Shown here: piece after piece, positions 56,721-64,000 of the stretch
Layout of the letters: each line of letters starts with the position of its first letter
How positions within the stretch are numbered: the first letter of the stretch is position 1
Origin: Apostichopus japonicus
Taxonomy: Eukaryota; Echinodermata; Holothuroidea; Aspidochirotida; Stichopodidae
Assembly: GCF_037975245.1 (NCBI RefSeq)
Contig: NC_092565.1
Span: forward strand, 10,035,499 to 10,099,498
Direction: 5' to 3'
DNA length: 64,000 nucleotides
Made by a program: the position numbers and the translations under genes
The notes under the pieces: generated by a model
Databases searched by the model: none
What the model saw: the letters and a program-made list of their open reading frames with translations, nothing else
Told to the model about the DNA's origin: nothing

Positions 56721-59700
56721 AAAACACAGGCACTAAACAGAGTCAATTTGCGTACTACATACATGGTTGGCGGATTCGCTAACAGGACCTCACCATGCAA
56801 TGCATGATACTCTTCAAAAGAGCGCAAGAGGTCATGATTATGTTCCCCTTTCCCAGCCTCGCAGATGTAAAGGTAAAACAGAATTAAAAGTAAAAGGTGA
56901 ATTAAGTTACTGCTAAAACCGCCATGAAAGTCGATCAGAAGATCGATTTGAATGTGTTATTATTACCGTGGTCAAGTATGAATTGAAGGGACTTACGCCT
57001 TAAGCACTGGAAAGTCAAGAGATGGAATAAAGTATAAAATCTTCTTGGAGTTTCTGAAAATTTGGTTGTCCTCGGAATAATTCGATTTGAGATGGTTCAT
57101 TAGTTGGTGTGAAAAGGTGGATGAAGCCACGCTTTAAGATCATCCCGTGATTGCTGTACTTATATCACTCATAAAAATGATGACCTCCTTAAAGGTCATG
57201 AGTAATGCTCTCATTTTCCCCCTGCATGTCTTTCCCTTCCAAAGTATCCCTGCATATGTTGGAGGGGCGGGTTGGATGGGATGGAGGGGGGGGGGGGTGG
57301 GGTACGAATATGGGTGTTTAAAATACAAGACCAAGTGTACCCATTTATATATATTATATATATACCTACAGTACACCACATTGAAAATGATAACCAAGCT
57401 TGCAGTCCTGTACCACTCACGACATGTTCCTCGTATAGTTCATGAATATTGATAACTACAGTTTATTTCGAATGAAGAGTACATCACCGTTTGATATTGC
57501 GCTCTTAAAAGACGGTTCACATATCATTGCATACTTACTTTGCAATGACCCTTGAGAAATCACTTCTGTATGGCCTATGACTTCTTGAAACTATTTTGAG
57601 AATAAGCGATACTATAGTGAAACGGCAGTTGGTGTTTGAACTATTCTTTCAAAGAAAAAGAAGAAGAAGAAGAAGATGAAGGAAAATAAAAACAAAAACA
57701 AAAAACAAAAAACATCGCTAACAGCAAAAGTAGAAAGTTCAAATTTGCAAATGAACTTCCTGAAAAGATCTTAATGAGCGCTGATATATTCTTACAGAAG
57801 CACGCGATATATTACTCGCACGACGCCTTATCAAACTCTAGTAGCAATCCTTTATTGAAATTGACCTTTCATAACTCTCTGAAGTTGAACGTTGAGATGA
57901 AGAAAAATATAGATTCAATAAAGGGAAAACAAGCGACGTCAAGATGCTGTTTCTTAAATCTTCTTCCGATGAAATTTAGACATTTTGCCTGAACCGAACG
58001 ATCGGAATATCGGAACTGACTCTCTGTTAAGGTTGAAGACACAGTATGCTAATATGCGACAAATGATCCCATGAGAGGCTCAACAGGAAAATGATGAGTG
58101 TTGGTTGTTCAACCGAGTATAAGCTTCTTTCTTACGTTAAGAAACTTGATTTATGCTATAATAAAAAAAATCTATGGATTTGACAACCTTCTGTGCATTT
58201 GTAAGTCATGGATCAAATAGTTGATTTTTCCTGGAAATTCAAAGGAGAAACCGACGTGGTTTATTCTTTACATAGAATAACTATATACATATTAGTTAGC
58301 CAACAACACACACAGATATAAATAGATTTAGAGTGTCAGAAATATCAACGAGTGTAGGCGAAGCTAGCAGTTTGCGTTGGAGTTGAATTATTTATTGCTA
58401 TAGGTAAAGAAATATCGTAAGAGGGAATTTGGCAAACCATACGACATGAAGAGGAGGATTTAATGCCTGTATACTCTAACGTCGATTTACTTCTCTATCT
58501 ATGACAAGTGTTTTGTATTTATTCTTCTGTGACTATATTCATATGTTCAACTATAAATCTCTTCCCCTCCATTTATTCCAGTTCTGTTTGATGAATTGAA
58601 TAGTTACAAATATCAGTCATATTTCGGACATGTTCAACTGTAAGTCTTCCTGAGTAAGGTTTATTTTGAATTCATTATGTTGTTGTTAATTCACATGGTC
58701 AACTACAAAAGTCTACCTGGACAATGATTCATTCTTGGTCATTGTTCTGTGACTAAAATGTACGTGTTCAACTATAAATCTGTTCCACTCCATTTATTCT
58801 AAGTTCTGTTTGTGGTTTGTTGCCTGACTAAGGCTCACTTTAATTCATTCCACTAATGGAATAAATAATTAGTACAGTTGGAGAAACATCTTATTTAGCT
58901 ATATAAAATTAACCCTATTCTTATTCTAGTTGCGTGTTCCTAAATTAATGCACCTCCAACACTACTTATATAACTTAAATTTATAAAAGATTTCATCAAT
59001 ATCATTTTGCCGCTTAATATATTAGATACATGATTACAACTTATTCCAAAATTAACGAAAGTGTCTTGTTTTGCAACGCAAACTTGTTTACTTACAAATC
59101 GCTCTTCTACCTCTAACATAAAACATAAAGTAAAACTGTACAAAACAGATGGTTCAAACTTTTGTTTGATGTATTATTACAAAATGAACATTGGCTGTGA
59201 TTGGCTATAAATGGTCTAAGAAGCTTAGAATGCAGTAACATGAATATCGAGTTTGATCTGACGTATGCTAATGAAAACGTTTTGTTGTTCAAAACTGTCT
59301 TCATATACCATTATCTGCAAAATACGAGGTAACCATTTTGAAGCTATAACTTGCTAAATGTTATAGGTCGGTTACTATCTCCTAGCCTTAGAGCCAAGGC
59401 TTAAAGTAGGGATGGTAATGTGATTTCAAGCGCCATCACTGAATTGTAAGTTGCAAATTGCGTAGGTTGTAGCTCTGTGTCAAAACGATGTGATATTCAC
59501 ACGTGCTATTGCTTACTATACTCTTCAATCGAGCTAAGAGAAGTTTATGCGGTTAAAACATCGTCTGGATTTATTCCACAATGCGAACATCACTAAACGA
59601 TCAATTAATACATTTGTTTTCGATACCTTTATTCATTTTTTAGCCCAAACACATTTTTCCAAAAGTTTAATTCTCATTTGGAAAGAATGTCAGCTACAAA

Positions 59701-61167
59701 CTTTTCCTTCTTCACCTCATTTTTGAAATGAAGTTTGGCTATAGTCAAACTTATCAATTATCAACTACGATGAGATTTGAATATCTATCAAAATCTATCA
59801 AATATAAAGTTGTTATTAGCATATGATGGTAATAAAGCAAAGCATCCACAAAACAAACCAATCAACAAACAAATAAACCAATCAACAAACCAATCAACAA
59901 ACAAACCAATCAACAAACAAACCAATCAACAAACAAACAAACCAATCAACAAACAGACAAACCATGTAAGGAAGTAACCGACGAAACAGACATGTTATTT
60001 ATAATTTACACAAAACGGCATCTTAAGTACTCACATTATAATTAGGATACTAAATGTGACAGCTAATTGATTTAAAACCATGCAACAGACTATCTCTCAG
60101 TATCATACGTAGGTATCTCTTCCATGTTAGTAGTCTATTCGGAAAAGAGTGTCTGTATCAATTATTTCAATGAAGGCCCACCTGTGGTTCATTTCTCCTA
60201 CAAATATATACCTCTTCGTTTGATAACAACTCTTATAAGAAAACAAAAACAAAACAATATTTACAAAAAACTTCCGTTCTCGAATCCACTTCACAGATTT
60301 TGAATTGCAAGTTCAAGTTACATCCCCATCTGAATCATAGAGGGGTTAGTCTTTGGTAAGATGACGGAGGAGAAAAGTCGAAGTTTAATTAGAGACTACT
60401 GACCTTGAAAGATCACAAGCCGCAGGGTAACAGCAAAACTTGCCACGCGGAATACCATATCGAACATAGAAACGGAGAGGAGAAGAATAAGAAGACGAAA
60501 AGCTCTTGAGAAATTAATGAATACTGACTGGAATTGGTAATTTCTAAAATAGAAAAGGGGGAATAATTCATGAATAGGGAAGAGAAAGAGAGAGAAATCA
60601 CATCAGTTATTCTTTAACATTTTGGATCTCATGGCTGCATCTGTTCCTTGGTATTTTAAATCGTTTTGTTCAAGTAAAGTATAGTTATGTCGACGTGCAT
60701 CAAAATCAAGGCATAGCGAGATAGCTTTTTGTACACCGAATTAAATATCAGAGCTGGAAGGTAGCAATAACTGTCTCAGTTGATAAGGCACAAAATGCTA
60801 CCGATAATGTCTTGCGACGAGGTCAGAGGTTAACTCTGAAACCCATGGAAGGAACACACGGAAAGCGATGACGAGAGATCATTTGGTTGAAGTCGAATCG
60901 ATTCATGAACGATCTTTTAGTCCTCTGCTTTAGCTAATCACAGATAGGCCGTCTGCTATATGTTATAAACATTTATCCCAGAGCTCATTAAGATGGACCT
61001 TGATCTTCGAATGTCAAATCTTGTCAAATGTCCACTTGACACTTGGCAATTTTGAACCTGCTGGCTGTCCTCCAGATGAGAAGTATAGAGATAAATTTTC
61101 AATTATAAACATCATCCGCTACTCCCGTAAATATAAACGAGAAATGTTAGACCATTGCAGGGAAGCT
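56721..61167. other. Intergenic stretch, no recognised gene
   Basis: AT-rich sequence with a G-rich run near 57262-57302, an AAG repeat at ~57655-57690, an imperfect ~220-bp repeat (GTTCAACTATAAATCT at ~58545 and ~58765) and the CAAC repeat at 59850-59968. No protein family was recognised. Confidence 0.6.
59850..59968 (+). repeat. CAATCAACAAAC tandem repeat
   Basis: About eight to nine units of AACCAATCAACA/AACAAACC, 12-16 bp each. The Asn/Gln-rich frame across it is not a gene. Confidence 0.9.
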
Positions 61168-61168
61168 T

Positions 61169-61344
61169 GTCAATTAAACATATTGCAGAAAATTATTCAA
61201 TTGCTCAGATGAAATGAAGTGAACAATTAAACATTTTGCAGAAAAATGTTGTTTGGCGAGATATGCTAAGTTGTCAATTAAACATTTTGCAGAAAAATGT
61301 TGGAATGCTCAGTTAAAGCAACTGAGCAATCCAACATTTTTCTG
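61169..61344. repeat. ~50-bp repeats ending in a 25-bp foldback
   Basis: CAATTAAACATTTTGCAGAA plus AAATGTTG occurs at 61224-61251 and 61274-61301, with a diverged copy at ~61171. The last copy forms a foldback: 61290-61314 and 61320-61344 are reverse complements with one mismatch and a five-base loop. Confidence 0.85.
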
Positions 61345-61873
61345 ATTTTTGATAAGATATTACCTTGTTATCTAAACCATTTACTGAAAAATGTTGAATT
61401 ATTAGGGCAAAGTTTTTTTTATTATGGTGATGGCCCTTTAAGCTTCCGTACCCTTGCAACAGATCTGTACATTTCAATCATAATTTTAGATTTTGTGAAA
61501 TTACTTGCTCTTTACACATGGCTATAACCAATCGACTGTGAAATAAAACGAAACCACGTTTAGCAAACAAAACGTATGAATTACAGAATCATGGCAATTC
61601 GAATTTAGTGTGTTTGAACTTTGTGGAATATATATTTGATTAAACAGTGAAAGTATCTTCGGACTTGTAATACAATAGACCAGGTACACGATACTAATAA
61701 CAACATTATTTGGGTTTTAGTGTCGTAAACATCAGCATAAAAGTCATAGTCACATATAGTCACATAGTCACATATAGAACATTTGTATAAATTTCAGCAA
61801 GTATAACTTTAACAACGTAATATGAAGTATATACATGTAGATCTTTCCTGCATCTTGTAGGTTTGTTGTTGCC

Positions 61874-64000
61874 AACGGTGGAGTGACTGGTAATGGTCAG
61901 CATATATGTATTTGTCGATGGTGGAGTGACTGGTATAATGGTCAGCATATATGTATTTGCCGATGGTGGTGTGCCTGGTAATGGTCACAATATATGTATT
62001 TGTGGATGGTGGTGTGTCTGGTAATGGTCACAATATATGTATTTGTCGATGGTGGTGTGTCTGGTAATGGTCAGCATATATGTATTTGCCGATGGTGGTG
62101 TGACTGGTAATGGTCAGCATATATGTATTTGTCGATGGTGGTGTGACTGGTAATGGTCAGCATATATGTATTTGTCGATGGCGGTGTGTCTGGTAATGGT
62201 CAGCATATATGTATTTGTCGATGGCGGTGTGACTGGTAATGGTCAGCATATATGTATTTGCCGATGGTGGTGTGCCTGGTAATGGTCACAATATATGTAT
62301 TTGTGGATGGTGGTGTGTCTGGTAATGGTCACAATATATGTATTTGTCGATGGTGGTGTGTCTGGTAATGGTCAGCATATATGTATTTGTCGATGGTGGT
62401 GTGACTGGTAATGGTCAGCATATATGTATTTGTCGATGGCGGTGTGTCTGGTAATGGTCAGCATATATGTATTTGTCGATGGCGGTGTGACTGGTAATGG
62501 TCAGCATATATGTATTTGCCGATGGTGGTGTGACTGGTAATGGTCAGCATATATGTATTTGTCGATGGCGGTGTGTCTGGTAATGGTCAGCATATATGTA
62601 TTTGTCGATGGCGGTGTGACTGGTAATGGTCAGCATATATGTATTTGTCGATGGCGGTGTGACTGGTAATGGTCAGCATATATGTATTTGCCGATGGTGG
62701 TGTGTCTGGTAATGGTCACAATATATGTATTTGTCGATGGCGGTGTGTCTGGTAATGGTCACAATATATGTATTTGTCGATGGCGGTGTGTCTGGTAATG
62801 GTCAGCATATATGTATTTGTCGATGGCGGTGTGTCTGGTAATGGTCAGCATATATGTATTTGTCGATGGCGGTGTGACTGGTAATGGTCAGCATATATGT
62901 ATTTGCCGATGGTGGTGTGTCTGGTAATGGTAACAATATATGTATTTGTCGATGGTGGTGTGTCTGGTAATGGTCAGCATATATGTATTTGTCGATGGTG
63001 GTGTGACTGGTAATGGTCAGCATATATGTATTTGTCGATGGCGGTGTGACTGGTAATGGTCAGCATATATGTATTTGTCGATGGCGGTGTGTCTGGTAAT
63101 GGTCAGCATATATGTATTTGTCGATGGTGGTGTGTCTGGTAATGGTCAGCATATATGTATTTGCCGATGGTGGTGTGTCTGGTAATGGTCAGCATATATG
63201 TATTTGCCGATGGTGGTGTGTCTGGTAATGGTCAGCATATATGTATTTGTCGATGGTGGTGTGTCTGGTAATGGTCAGCATATATGTATTTGCCGATGTT
63301 GGTGTGTCTGGTAATGGTCACAATATATGTATTTGCCGATGGTGGTGTGCCTGGTAATGGTCAGCATATATGTATTTGCCGATGTTGGTGTGTCTGGTAA
63401 TGGTCACAATATATGTATTTGTCGATGGCGGTGTGACTGGTAATGGTCAGCATATATGTATTTGTCGATGGCGGTGTGACTGGTAATGGTCAGCATATAT
63501 GTATTTGCCGATGGTGGTGTGACTGGTAATGGTCAGCATATATGTATTTGTCGATGGCGGTGTGTCTGGTAATGGTCAGCATATATGTATTTGTCGATGG
63601 CGGTGTGACTGGTAATGGTCAGCATATATGTATTTGTCGATGGCGGTGTGACTGGTAATGGTCAGCATATATGTATTTGCCGATGGTGGTGTGTCTGGTA
63701 ATGGTCACAATATATGTATTTGTCGATGGTGGTGTGTCTGGTAATGGTCACAATATATGTATTTGTCGATGGCGGTGTGTCTGGTAATGGTCAGCATATA
63801 TGTATTTGTCGATGGCGGTGTGTCTGGTAATGGTCAGCATATATGTATTTGTCGATGGCGGTGTGACTGGTAATGGTCAGCATATATGTATTTGCCGATG
63901 GTGGTGTGTCTGGTAATGGTCACAATATATGTATTTGTCGATGGTGGTGTGTCTGGTAATGGTCAGCATATATGTATTTGTCGATGGTGGTGTGACTGGT
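61874..64000. repeat. 43-bp minisatellite, about 49 copies, running off the window end
   Basis: The unit is GGTCAGCATATATGTATTTG, TCGATGGTGGTGTGACTGGT and AAT. A few positions vary in fixed combinations: GTC/GCC/GTG before GATGG, GGTGG/GGCGG, GTGACTGG/GTGTCTGG/GTGCCTGG and CAGCATA/CACAATA. The order of variants repeats over longer blocks. As 43 is not a multiple of three, reading frame rotates each unit, so open frames over it are spurious. Confidence 0.98.

Noticed and set aside
59777-59977. Asn/Gln-rich open frame
   Set aside because: It reads through the CAATCAACAAAC tandem repeat.
62802-63023. 73-codon minus-strand frame with repeated Thr-Ile-Asp-Lys-Tyr
   Set aside because: It lies wholly in the 43-bp minisatellite, whose unit is not a multiple of three.
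61874-64000. CRISPR-like array
   Set aside because: Units are contiguous with no unique spacers and the context is a eukaryotic genome with spliced genes; it is a minisatellite.

Overview
The window is eukaryotic, AT-rich metazoan DNA. One spliced gene occupies the first ~23-26 kb. The remaining ~38 kb holds no gene I can recognise and is full of microsatellites, minisatellites and mobile-element debris. Many long (TA)n arrays, a 0.63-kb (GATA)n array and frequent poly-C/poly-G runs suggest a marine invertebrate such as an echinoderm. That is a guess; no sequence here fixes the taxon.

Region 1 (69-22688, + strand): ten coding exons, all with GT-AG introns and matching phases, encode the C-terminal 424 residues of exocyst subunit Sec15 (EXOC6/EXOC6B). 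The 5' half of the gene lies upstream of the window. The stop codon is at 22686-22688, and the 3' UTR may reach a poly(A) signal near 25840. The introns carry a 5'-truncated Penelope-like retroelement (2406-3249), a TTAA-flanked MITE-like element (10402-10677), a 41-bp minisatellite (12081-13017), a 182-bp tandem duplication (16170-16533), G-quadruplex-type tracts on the sense strand and several foldbacks.

Region 2 (~26-40 kb): AT-rich, apparently non-coding, with simple repeats, including a TA-rich palindromic block at 31.4-31.7 kb.

Region 3 (40.0-42.6 kb): a cluster of (TA)n arrays and palindromes. One foldback (40151-40329) has arms that each carry a hammerhead-ribozyme-like motif; the minus-strand copy looks complete and the plus-strand copy has lost the essential G12.

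Region 4 (42.6-61.8 kb): non-coding, with the long (GATA)n array (48977-49610), a short LINE 3' end flanked by a 12-bp target-site duplication (54872-55030), a degenerate satellite (55.5-56.0 kb) and smaller repeats.

Region 5 (61874-64000): a 43-bp minisatellite with higher-order structure that runs off the window end.

The observations most worth checking are the hammerhead-type ribozyme motifs in two separate inverted-repeat elements. The first, in the Penelope-like element, fits a known property of that family. The second has no recognisable coding region attached.
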